From an uncultured Actinomyces sp. (GTDB lineage: Bacteria > Actinomycetota > Actinomycetes > Actinomycetales > Actinomycetaceae): a stretch of DNA of 21,228 nt. The notes beneath the pieces were generated by a model. The model was not told the DNA's origin, did no database searches, and saw only the letters and a program-made list of their open reading frames with translations. Position 1 is the first letter of the stretch, and every line of letters begins with the position of its first letter. This document shows positions 14,909-21,228 of this stretch, piece by piece. A program made the translations under genes and the position numbers. The DNA lies in the NCBI GenBank assembly GCA_937926195.1, contig CALEXZ010000108.1, forward strand, positions 1 through 21,228. Reading direction: 5' to 3'.

Positions 14909-14983
14909 GCGTGCTCGGAGACGCTCGGGCGTGGTGGAGGCGAGCAGGTCAACCGCCTCCTCGACGCGGGGGTGACACGACAC

Positions 14984-15018
14984 GAGGGTGCAGCCCCCAG
15001 CAGAGAGGCTGCACCCTC
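14984..15018. terminator. Terminator downstream of the integrase gene
   Basis: GAGGGTGCAGCC (14984-14995) is the exact reverse complement of GGCTGCACCCTC (15007-15018), with an 11-base loop. It lies 23 bases past the integrase stop on the minus strand, so it most likely ends the integrase transcript. A weaker seven-pair hairpin (14936-14942 with 14954-14960) lies between it and the lysis terminator. Confidence 0.7.
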
Positions 15019-15041
15019 ACTCCACGCCCAGCAGGAGCCAG

Positions 15042-16193
15042 TCACCCCTCGATCTGCGGCAGCGCCTGCACCATCGCCAGGTCCATCGCCGTGGCCGTCC
15101 GCACCAGCGCATCCGGCATCAGGTGACCGTAGGTGTCCACGGTCGTCTGGATCGACTCGTGTCCGAGTCTCTGCTGGATCTCGGGCAGCGGTGTGCCTGC
15201 GGCGATCAGTGCTGACGCGCACGAGTGCCGCAGGTCGTGCACGCGAGGGCGCGGAAACAGCCCGGCGCGCTCGACGGCGGGGCGCCAGGCGTCCTCATGG
15301 AACGTCGACGAGCGCACCGGCCCCCCTCGCCTCGACGTGAACAGCAGGCCATCCCCCTGCAACCCCTTGGCCTGCTCGCGCAGGACGGGCACCAGCGAGG
15401 CCGGGACGCTGACTGTCCGTGTACCTCGACGGGTTTTCGTGCTGCCGAGGTACGGGGCCGACTGGCCCTCCTTCCAGGCCCTGCGGATCCGCACGGTGGG
15501 CACGACGGCCTCCAGGTCGAGGTCGGCGGGCGTGAGTGCGGTCGCCTCCCCGAATCGGCAGCCGAGCCCGTACAGGGTGAGGACGAGGGGGCGCCAGTAG
15601 TCGTCGGTGGCGTGTGCGAGCACCGCGACCTCGCCGGGTGTGAGGAGCCTCATCTCCCGCCGTTGGGCGTCCGTTGGGAGGGGGACGCCCTTGGCGACGT
15701 TCTTGGGGATGGTGTCGGCGTCGACCTGGCGCTGTAGCACCGCGCTGAGGAGGCCCTGGACGTTCTTCAGGGTCTTGGCTGACGGCGGGCGGCCGGTGCG
15801 CGTGGGGGTGTTGCGCATCCACGCGATCCACCCCTCGATGGTGCGCCTGGTGAGCATGTCGACGGGCATGGTGCCGAGCTGGGGGGTGATCCAGTCGCGT
15901 GCCATGGATCGGTAGTGGCGGATGGTGCCGGGGGTGGCGGAGGCGGCGAGGGCGGTGAGGTGCTCTTCGACGGCGGCGGCTGTGGTGGGGGTGCTGGTGG
16001 CGGCGGTGGTGCTGAGGTCGCGTGCCTGGCGGGCCGCGGTGCCTCCGACCTGCTCGACGAGGCGGGCGAATCGGACGGCCTCGGCCTGGGTGTCGAAGGT
16101 CTCGCAGACGGGGTTGCCGCCGCCGTCGAGGCGGAAGCGGACACGCCATGAGACCCGTCCGTCTCTGTGTCTGACTGGGGTCGGTCTGGGCAT
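15042..16193 (-). CDS. int: Phage tyrosine integrase
   Basis: A 383-residue site-specific recombinase. ATG at 16193 is chosen because GGGAG lies five bases upstream; a frame extending 15 codons further has no such site. The N-terminus is an arm-binding-like region (MPRPTPVRHRDGRVSWRVRF), followed by a SAM-like core-binding domain (about residues 70-165). The catalytic domain carries Arg213 (GCRFGEA), Lys253 (STKTRRG), His319 and Arg322 (HDLRH), His345 (LGH) and the nucleophile Tyr355 (TYGH). All six key residues are present, so it is probably active. It is transcribed toward the lysis genes, with its 5' end facing tRNA-Leu. No excisionase gene is visible beside it. Confidence 0.95.
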   Translation of the reverse strand: MPRPTPVRHRDGRVSWRVRFRLDGGGNPVCETFDTQAEAVRFARLVEQVGGTAARQARDLSTTAATSTPTTAAAVEEHLTALAASATPGTIRHYRSMARDWITPQLGTMPVDMLTRRTIEGWIAWMRNTPTRTGRPPSAKTLKNVQGLLSAVLQRQVDADTIPKNVAKGVPLPTDAQRREMRLLTPGEVAVLAHATDDYWRPLVLTLYGLGCRFGEATALTPADLDLEAVVPTVRIRRAWKEGQSAPYLGSTKTRRGTRTVSVPASLVPVLREQAKGLQGDGLLFTSRRGGPVRSSTFHEDAWRPAVERAGLFPRPRVHDLRHSCASALIAAGTPLPEIQQRLGHESIQTTVDTYGHLMPDALVRTATAMDLAMVQALPQIEG

Positions 16194-16225
16194 TGCTACT
16201 CCCTCACTGAGGCTGTCTGCGTGCT

Positions 16226-16250
16226 CCCAGTGTGTCACTGGGGTGTGTCA
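16226..16250. promoter_or_regulatory. Palindrome and direct repeats upstream of the integrase
   Basis: CCCAGT (16226-16231) and ACTGGG (16237-16242) form a palindrome around GTGTC. The octamer GTGTGTCA occurs twice, at 16230-16237 and 16243-16250, one and a quarter helical turns apart. A related GTGTCTGACTGGGG lies at 16167-16180 in the integrase 5' end. These are candidate arm-type integrase, excisionase or repressor sites. Function is inferred from position only. Confidence 0.4.
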
Positions 16251-16259
16251 GGGATGCAG

Positions 16260-16295
16260 CGAACCCCTGGAATCTGTTGCGATTCCAGGGGTTCG
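16260..16295. terminator. 15-bp hairpin between tRNA-Leu and integrase
   Basis: CGAACCCCTGGAATC (16260-16274) pairs perfectly with GATTCCAGGGGTTCG (16281-16295) around the six-base loop TGTTGC. It begins five bases beyond the tRNA 3' end on the tRNA's strand. It probably ends tRNA transcription before the integrase gene, which lies on the same strand. No T-run follows. Confidence 0.65.
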
Positions 16296-16299
16296 ACGG

Positions 16300-16387
16300 T
16301 GTCCGAGGGGGGACTTGAACCCCCACGCCCGTTTAATAAGGCACTAGCACCTCAAGCTAGCGCGTCTACCTATTCCGCCACTCGGAC
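16300..16387 (-). tRNA. tRNA-Leu(GAG); probable prophage attachment site
   Basis: The acceptor stem GTCCGAG pairs with CTCGGAC (7/7), followed by discriminator A at 16300, the leucine identity base. The anticodon stem CTAGC/GCTAG encloses the loop TTGAGGT, giving anticodon GAG. A long variable arm (TGCCTTATTAAACGGGCG region) and a T-arm with GGGGGTTCAAGTCCCCC confirm a class II tRNA. CCA is not encoded (CCG follows the A). The gene is intact, and its 3' end faces the integrase, as expected when a phage integrates into a tRNA 3' end and restores it. The attachment core would lie in about 16300-16350. Confidence 0.93.
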
Positions 16388-16434
16388 GTTGTCATTGCCG
16401 ACGCTGGGCGATGCCCGCGCTGGCGACGAACAGA

Positions 16435-16465
16435 AACTTAGCACGGCCGCCGTCGGGGCAGGCAA
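16435..16465 (-). promoter_or_regulatory. Promoter of tRNA-Leu
   Basis: On the minus strand an extended -10 element, TGCTAAGTT (TAAGTT at 16435-16440), follows a TTGCCT -35 box (16460-16465) with a 19-base spacer. Transcription would start about 40 bases upstream of the tRNA 5' end at 16387. The spacer is slightly long, compensated by the TG extension. Confidence 0.5.
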
Positions 16466-16506
16466 ATCCGCTGCCGGTGCCGTGCGTCACAGGGCCGGGG
16501 CGGGAA

Positions 16507-16526
16507 GCCCGGCGGCCCGGCCGGGC
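16507..16526. terminator. Terminator of the mutarotase gene
   Basis: GCCCGGC (16507-16513) pairs perfectly with GCCGGGC (16520-16526) around a six-base loop. It starts three bases beyond the end of the minus-strand mutarotase gene, and on that strand is followed by TTCCCG. Confidence 0.5.
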
Positions 16527-16529
16527 GGC

Positions 16530-17399
16530 TCAGCTCAGGGGCTCGACGAGGACGCAGGTACCGACCGACAGCGTCTGCCCGGGTGCGAGCACGGTCTCGT
16601 TGTCGCGGACGATCGCGTTCTCCACGCACACGAAGACGGGCCACTCGTCGTTGGCGAGGTCCGCCATGGTCTTGACGCCCTCGCTGCCGGGGTTCCAGAC
16701 GACGGCGTTGGGCGTGCCCTGGCCGGTGACGAGGATCCTGCGGCCCTTGGCCGGGTCGTTGACCGTGATGGTGTGGCCGGAGGCGGGCACGTCGTAGACG
16801 CGGTCGGTCTCGCCGCGCAGGACGACCGCACCGGGCAGGCGCTGGCCCGCGCCCTCGGTGCGCGTCCAGAAGGGACGGTCCTCAAGGCCGTCGATCGTCA
16901 CGGCGGTGACGTCACCGACGCTGTAGTAGCTGTGCAGCGCCATCTCGACGCTGCGCTGGGTGGTGGAGGCGTTGCGCACCGACAGCGACAGGGTCAGGGC
17001 CGTGCCCACCCCGACCTCGTAGAGCCAGCTGAGCCCGTCGGCCTCGAGACCGAGCAGGGCGGTGACCCCGCCGTCGGGACGGGAGGTGACCGAGCGCAGC
17101 ACCCACTCGCTCAGGCGGGCGGTGCCGTGCTTGGGCCGCTTGTCGCCCTGGGGGCCAGCGGCGAACCAGGGGGCGCACAACGGCACCCCGCCCCGGATGG
17201 CGTGGGTGGCGTCGAAGACGGCGTCGCGCGACAGGAACAGGACCTCGCTGCCGCCGCGCGGGCGCCACGAGGTCAGCTGCGCACCGTGGAGGTAGATCTC
17301 GGCGTAGCCGGCGGGTGCGTCGATGAGAAGACGGGGCTGGCCCCCGCGTCCGGCACTGAGGGCGGCGGTACGGGGAAGGGACACGTTCGTCGTCGGCAC
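16530..17399 (-). CDS. D-hexose-6-phosphate mutarotase / aldose 1-epimerase-like protein
   Basis: A 289-residue protein starting at GTG 17399, four bases after AAGGAGG; a longer open frame upstream is unsupported. It matches the YeaD-type galactose mutarotase-like fold. GAQLTSWRP occurs near residue 39, GVPLCAPWFA near 71, HGTARLSEW with His91, ALHSYYSVGD with His156, and a C-terminal VCVENAIV with Glu260. His156 and Glu260 correspond to the general acid/base pair of the hexose-6-phosphate group. The HG-x-AR-x-SEW motif separates it from free-sugar aldose epimerases. The enzyme would interconvert alpha and beta anomers of glucose-6-phosphate or a similar sugar phosphate in the cytoplasm. Host gene, divergent from the AI-2E transporter. 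Confidence 0.85.
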   Translation of the reverse strand: MPTTNVSLPRTAALSAGRGGQPRLLIDAPAGYAEIYLHGAQLTSWRPRGGSEVLFLSRDAVFDATHAIRGGVPLCAPWFAAGPQGDKRPKHGTARLSEWVLRSVTSRPDGGVTALLGLEADGLSWLYEVGVGTALTLSLSVRNASTTQRSVEMALHSYYSVGDVTAVTIDGLEDRPFWTRTEGAGQRLPGAVVLRGETDRVYDVPASGHTITVNDPAKGRRILVTGQGTPNAVVWNPGSEGVKTMADLANDEWPVFVCVENAIVRDNETVLAPGQTLSVGTCVLVEPLS

Positions 17400-17619
17400 G
17401 GTGCCTCCTTGTCGTCGGGTGCCGGGGCTCAGGCCTTGCGGCAGGCTGTCGGTGGAGTAAGACCACCCTAGTAGGCTGTGAACCGTGACCACGCCCGAAC
17501 AGGACGAGCAGAAGGAGCCGCGTGCGCAGGCTCAGGCACCATCCGGGCGCGGACCTGACCGGAGCGCCGTTGCAGACCACCATGGCACCGACACTGACAG
17601 GCACGAGGGAGGCAGCACG

Positions 17620-19002
17620 GTGAGCACCGAGGCTCAGGAGAACGACGACAGGCCGGAGCCGTCGCCGCGGCCGCCCGCCTACCGCCCGGGCCTGCTGTAC
17701 CGCGCCCGGCGCGCCTTCAGGGCCCAGATCGACAGGGCCGAGCAGCGCCGTGAGGAGCGCCGCCAGGTCGTGCTCCGTCTGGAGCCGGGCACGGTCATCG
17801 CCCCCGCCTCCGCCGTCCCGGCGACCGTCACCCCCGTCCAGGACCCCGCGTCTGATGCGTCGGGCTCCCCCGCCCTGCAGGCGGGCGGGGTCCCCTACCG
17901 GACCTCGCCGCTGGAGTCCCTGCCCTCCTGGCTCGTGCGCGGCGGTATCGGCGCCTGGCTCCTGCTGGGGCTGCTGGTCATCATCGGGCTCGTGGTCTTC
18001 GTGACCTCCAAGATCGTGCCGGTGTTCATCGGTGTGTTTATCGCGCTCGTCGTCTCCTCGCTGCTCCAGCCCATCGTGGACCTGCTGGCGCGGATCATGC
18101 CCCGCTACCCGGCGACCTTCCTATCGCTGCTGGGGGCGCTGGGGGTCGTTGTCGGGCTGGTCACGTACGTCGTCACCTCGGTGACCAACCAGTGGTCCTC
18201 GCTGGCCGCTCAGTTCTCCGACGGCGTCACCACGATCCTCGACTTCCTGGAGCACGGCCCGCTGCCGCTGCACCTGACCCAGCAGCAGCTCGTCTCCCAG
18301 TTCCACCTGTGGATGGACAAGGGCCAGGAGTACGTGCAGTCGAACGCGCCGACGCTCGCCGGGGAGGTCCTGTCCAACGCGGGCACCGTCGTCGAGGTGT
18401 TCACGGTCCTGGCTCTGGCCCTGTTCTGCACGATCTTCTTCCTCGCCTCGGGCGGACGCATGTGGCGCTGGTTCATCAACGAGCTGCCGACGCGGATGCG
18501 GCCCCGCGTGCACATGGCCGCCGGCGCCGGCTGGTACACCTTCGCCGGGTACGCACGCGGCACGATGATCGTGGCGCTGACGGACGCGCTCATGGCGGGC
18601 GCCTTCCTGCAGGTCATCGGGATCCCGCTGGCGGCGCCGCTGGCGGTGCTCGTGTTCATCGGGGCCTTCATCCCGATCGTGGGCGCCCCGGCCGCCATGA
18701 TCGTGGCCATGGTGGTGGCGCTGGCCTCCAAGGGCCTGGTCATGGCGATCGTCGTCGGCCTGGGTGTGGCGGGGATCGGCCAGATCGAGGGGCACATCCT
18801 CCAGCCGCTCATCATGGGCCGGCAGGTGTCGCTGCACCCGGTGGTCGTCATCATCGCCGTGGCCGTGGGCACCTACGCCGCCGGCCTGCTGGGAGCGATC
18901 ATCGCGGTGCCGGTGGCGAGCGTGGCCTGGTCGGTGTACTCGGTGCTCCACACCAAGGACGCGCCGGAGGAGGGCGAGCTGCCTCGTTTCCAGCCGCGCT
19001 AG
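17620..19002 (+). CDS. AI-2E family membrane transporter
   Basis: The protein has 460 residues from GTG 17620, which has GAGGGAGG seven bases upstream. An in-frame GTG at 17485 would add 45 polar, low-complexity residues and lacks a clear ribosome site. After a charged cytoplasmic N-terminus (about 100 residues) come paired helices (IGAWLLLGLLVIIGLVVFV; VFIGVFIALVVSSLLQPIVDLL), a third helix, a long soluble loop (about 190-255), and four or five further helices. The segments FIGAFIPIVGAPAA and IEGHILQPLIMGRQVSLHP are hallmarks of the AI-2E/PerM family. Members export autoinducer-2 (TqsA) or move ions, but most substrates are unknown, so none is assigned here. Confidence 0.9.
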   Translation: MSTEAQENDDRPEPSPRPPAYRPGLLYRARRAFRAQIDRAEQRREERRQVVLRLEPGTVIAPASAVPATVTPVQDPASDASGSPALQAGGVPYRTSPLESLPSWLVRGGIGAWLLLGLLVIIGLVVFVTSKIVPVFIGVFIALVVSSLLQPIVDLLARIMPRYPATFLSLLGALGVVVGLVTYVVTSVTNQWSSLAAQFSDGVTTILDFLEHGPLPLHLTQQQLVSQFHLWMDKGQEYVQSNAPTLAGEVLSNAGTVVEVFTVLALALFCTIFFLASGGRMWRWFINELPTRMRPRVHMAAGAGWYTFAGYARGTMIVALTDALMAGAFLQVIGIPLAAPLAVLVFIGAFIPIVGAPAAMIVAMVVALASKGLVMAIVVGLGVAGIGQIEGHILQPLIMGRQVSLHPVVVIIAVAVGTYAAGLLGAIIAVPVASVAWSVYSVLHTKDAPEEGELPRFQPR

Positions 19003-19019
19003 CCGGTCGTGGTGGCTCA

Positions 19020-19036
19020 GCTGCCTCCGAGGCGGC
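19020..19036. terminator. Weak hairpin between convergent AI-2E and dnaE2 genes
   Basis: GCTGCCT (19020-19026) can pair with AGGCGGC (19030-19036), with one G-T wobble and a three-base loop. It is the only structure I find in the 49-base gap between the two gene ends and may serve both strands. There is no T-run and the stem is short. Confidence 0.3.
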
Positions 19037-19051
19037 GGCTCAGGTGCCGGC

Positions 19052-21228
19052 TCAGGCCCAGTCCCGGCTGCCGGTGGCGGTGACGCCGTCGAGGGCCTCA
19101 AGACGGTCGGCCCGCAGGGCGGTGACACCGTCGGCGCTCTCGACGGTGCCGGTGACGACGACGGCTGCGGCCCGGCGCCCGACACCGCGGTAGCGCTTCC
19201 ACATCCCGGCGCTGCAGATGATGTTGAGCAGGCCGGTCTCGTCCTCGATGTTGAGGAAGATGGTGCCTGCTGCGGTGTGGGGCCGCTGACGGTGGGTGAC
19301 GACGCCGGCCGCCCGAAGCCGCTGCCCGTCGAGCGCTCTGCCGCCGCGCAGGAGCTCGTCGGCGCTGAGGACGCCGTCGGCCTCCAGCAGGGGGCGCAGG
19401 AAGGCGATCGGGTGGGTGGAGGTGGACACGCCGGTCAGGCGCAGGTCCGCCACGTGCTCCTCGTGGGCGCTCATGTCCCTCAGCCGCGGTGCCCGGGCAC
19501 CGGGGGTGGTGCCGGGCAGGGCGGGCTGGTACCAGGCCGTGGCCACCTGGGCGCCGGTGGGCGTGCGTGTCCCGGCCCCCGGCCGTCTCCCGCCGTGCCT
19601 GCTGCCGTGCTCACCCGCCAGGGCGCCGGCGGCCCACAGGGCCTCGCGGCGGCTCGCCCCGAGACAGGTGAGGGCTCCCGCGGCGGCCAGGCTCTCCAGG
19701 TGCGTGCGGCTGAGCCGCACGCGGCGGGCGAGGTCGGCGACGTCCCGGTAGGGGCCGTGGGCCTCGCGCTCGCTCACAACCGCCTGCGCGGTGGCGGAGC
19801 CGATCCCCTTGACGGGGGCCAGTCCCAGGCGCACCGCCAGCTCCGGGTGGACGTCGAGGGGGCTCAGGGCGTAGGGAGTGGGGCCGGCGGGGCGGATCTC
19901 CTCGTCGGGCAGCCGCTCCACACCGGCCTGGACACCGGAGCGGTTGACGTCGGCGGGCTCGACACGTACCCCGTGGCGGCGGGCGTCACCGACGAGGGTC
20001 TGCGGGGACCAGAAGCCCATGGGCTGGGCGGCCAGGACACCGGCGTAGAAGTCCTCGGGGCGCCGGACCTTGAGCCAGGCGGAGGCGTAGACGAGGTAGG
20101 CGAAGGAGAAGGCGTGGGACTCGGGGAAGCCGAAGTCTGAGAAGGCGCACAGCTTGTCGTAGATGCTCTCGGCCGTGGGGCGGTCGATCCCCCGCTGTCC
20201 CATGCCCTCGACGAGGCGGGCGTGCAGGGCCTCCATGCGTGCGCGTGAGCGCTTGGAGCCCATGGCCTGGCGCAGGGCGTCGGCCTCGGCGGGGCTGAAG
20301 CCGGCGGTGTCGACGGCGATCTGCATGAGCTGCTCCTGGAAGAGGGGCACGCCGAGGGTCTTGGAGAGAGCGGGCTCGAGAAGGGGGTGCGGGTAGGTGA
20401 CGGGCTCTTCGCCCAGGCGGCGGCGCAGGTAGGGGTTGACGGCGTCGCCCTGGATGGGGCCGGGGCGGATGAGGGCGACCTCGACGACGATGTCGTAGAA
20501 GGTCGCGGGGCGCAGGCGCGGCAGGGTCGCCATCTGGGCGCGGGACTCGACCTGGAAGACGCCGATGGTGTCTGCGGCGGTCAGCAGGCGGTAGACGGCC
20601 GGGTCCTCCTCCGGCAGGGTGTGCAGGCCCCAGGGGCGACCGCTCTGGGCGGGGCGCAGGGTGCCTGCGCCGTCCTCGTGCAGGGGCTCGGGGACCGTCT
20701 CGCCGCGCTCGGCGAGGGTGGTGAAGGCCAGGCGCAGGGCGGTGAGCATGCCCAGGCCGAGCAGGTCGAACTTGACCAGGCCGGCGGCGGCGCAGTCGTC
20801 CTTGTCCCACTGCAGGACGGTGCGTCCCTCCATGGCGGCCCAGCGCACGGGACAGACCTCGGTGACGGGCTGGGCGGCGAGCACCATGCCGCCCGAGTGG
20901 ATGCCGAGGTGGCGCGGCAGCAGCAGGAGACGGTTGGCGACGGCGCGCACCTGCTCGGGCGGCTCATCCGCACCCGCCTGCGCGCTGGGCTCGGGCAAGG
21001 GGGACCAGCGGTGCTCCAGGGAGCGTGTCCAGGTGTCGATGACACCCGGAGGGTAGCCGAGCGCCCGGGCGGCGTCGCGCACGGCCGAGCGGGACCGGTA
21101 GGAGATGACGTTGGCGACCTGGGCGGCGTAGTCGCGTCCGTAGCGGGAGTAGACGTGCTGGATGACCTCCTCCCGGCGGCAGGCCTCGATGTCGAGGTCG
21201 ATGTCCGGGTAGCCGGAGCGGCCGGGTG
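19052..21228 (-). CDS. dnaE2: Error-prone DNA polymerase III alpha subunit DnaE2 (5' end outside window)
   Basis: At least 724 C-terminal residues are visible; the N-terminal PHP domain lies beyond the right edge. The frame is open to the end and begins with PDIDLDIE, the catalytic aspartate motif (codons at 21205, 21199 and 21193), then REEVIQHVYSRYGRDYAAQV. DnaE2-type features include RHLGIHSGGMV, RPGPIQGDAVNPYLRRR, PLFQEQLMQIAVDTAGFS, FGFPESHAFSFAYLVYASAWL, a helix-hairpin-helix region (LAPVKGIGSATAQAV) and a C-terminal OB fold with THRQRPHTAAGTIFLNIEDE. These last motifs favour DnaE2 over replicative DnaE1. DnaE2 works with ImuA'/ImuB in SOS translesion synthesis; those partners are not in the window. 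The gene is convergent with the AI-2E transporter. Confidence 0.93.
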   Translation of the reverse strand, partial: PGRSGYPDIDLDIEACRREEVIQHVYSRYGRDYAAQVANVISYRSRSAVRDAARALGYPPGVIDTWTRSLEHRWSPLPEPSAQAGADEPPEQVRAVANRLLLLPRHLGIHSGGMVLAAQPVTEVCPVRWAAMEGRTVLQWDKDDCAAAGLVKFDLLGLGMLTALRLAFTTLAERGETVPEPLHEDGAGTLRPAQSGRPWGLHTLPEEDPAVYRLLTAADTIGVFQVESRAQMATLPRLRPATFYDIVVEVALIRPGPIQGDAVNPYLRRRLGEEPVTYPHPLLEPALSKTLGVPLFQEQLMQIAVDTAGFSPAEADALRQAMGSKRSRARMEALHARLVEGMGQRGIDRPTAESIYDKLCAFSDFGFPESHAFSFAYLVYASAWLKVRRPEDFYAGVLAAQPMGFWSPQTLVGDARRHGVRVEPADVNRSGVQAGVERLPDEEIRPAGPTPYALSPLDVHPELAVRLGLAPVKGIGSATAQAVVSEREAHGPYRDVADLARRVRLSRTHLESLAAAGALTCLGASRREALWAAGALAGEHGSRHGGRRPGAGTRTPTGAQVATAWYQPALPGTTPGARAPRLRDMSAHEEHVADLRLTGVSTSTHPIAFLRPLLEADGVLSADELLRGGRALDGQRLRAAGVVTHRQRPHTAAGTIFLNIEDETGLLNIICSAGMWKRYRGVGRRAAAVVVTGTVESADGVTALRADRLEALDGVTATGSRDWA

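Noticed and set aside
16167..17471. Long plus-strand open frame (434 codons) across the integrase 5' end, tRNA and mutarotase
   Set aside because: It runs through a tRNA and lies antisense to a well-supported enzyme gene. Its translation is low-complexity Gly/Ala/Asp-rich, a typical GC-rich shadow.
18764..20140. Long plus-strand open frame (458 codons) antisense to dnaE2
   Set aside because: It starts inside the AI-2E gene and reads through the convergent junction. The translation is Gly/Ala-rich without a domain, while the opposite strand carries clear polymerase motifs.
1..21228. CRISPR array, insertion sequence or transposase
   Set aside because: No regularly spaced repeats, transposase motifs or terminal inverted repeats with target duplications were found. 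The only mobile element visible is the prophage.
19052..21228. DnaE2 as a phage-carried defence or mutagenesis gene
   Set aside because: It is outside the tRNA attachment boundary, on the host side, and looks like the standard chromosomal SOS polymerase. Its closeness to the prophage is probably coincidence.

Overview
The window is GC-rich (high-GC Gram-positive style codon use, many GTG starts, AGGAGG-type ribosome sites). It reads as an actinobacterial chromosome, most plausibly Actinomycetaceae (Actinomyces/Schaalia-like), carrying the right-hand part of an integrated siphophage. The species guess is inference; the prophage/host split is well supported.

Positions 1 to about 16,300 are prophage. 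From left to right, all on the plus strand and tightly packed: the end of a gene upstream of the capsid, the major capsid protein, a small LEM/HeH-type protein, four head-tail connector or tail-completion proteins, a small acidic protein, the tail tube protein, the tail assembly chaperone pair (gpG and its -1 frameshift product gpGT), the tape measure protein, two baseplate proteins, two tail-tip proteins with jelly-roll-like ends, and a tail protein with two carbohydrate-binding-like modules. The lysis block follows: a modular cysteine-type endolysin, a holin, and a membrane-anchored coiled-coil protein. One small gene, encoding a two-helix membrane protein, lies on the opposite strand between the chaperone and the tape measure gene.

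A cluster of hairpins (14,864-15,018) separates the lysis operon from a convergent tyrosine integrase gene. The 5' end of the integrase faces an intact tRNA-Leu(GAG). Because the tRNA 3' end points at the integrase, this is the likely attachment site. The other prophage end, the terminase/portal genes and the immunity region are outside the window.

From about 16,300 onward the window is host DNA: tRNA-Leu with a recognisable promoter, a D-hexose-6-phosphate mutarotase-like gene (minus), a divergently transcribed AI-2E family membrane transporter (plus), and the 3' part of an error-prone DNA polymerase III alpha subunit (DnaE2, minus) that runs off the right edge.

The points most worth a second look are: a strong in-frame internal start that would make the endolysin's C-terminal domain as a separate polypeptide; the antisense membrane-protein gene with its own ribosome site and an operator-like palindrome; a canonical CCCTTTC slippery site with an adjacent GC hairpin; a perfect 12-bp hairpin between tail tube and chaperone genes; and a 15-bp hairpin that may insulate the integrase from tRNA read-through.
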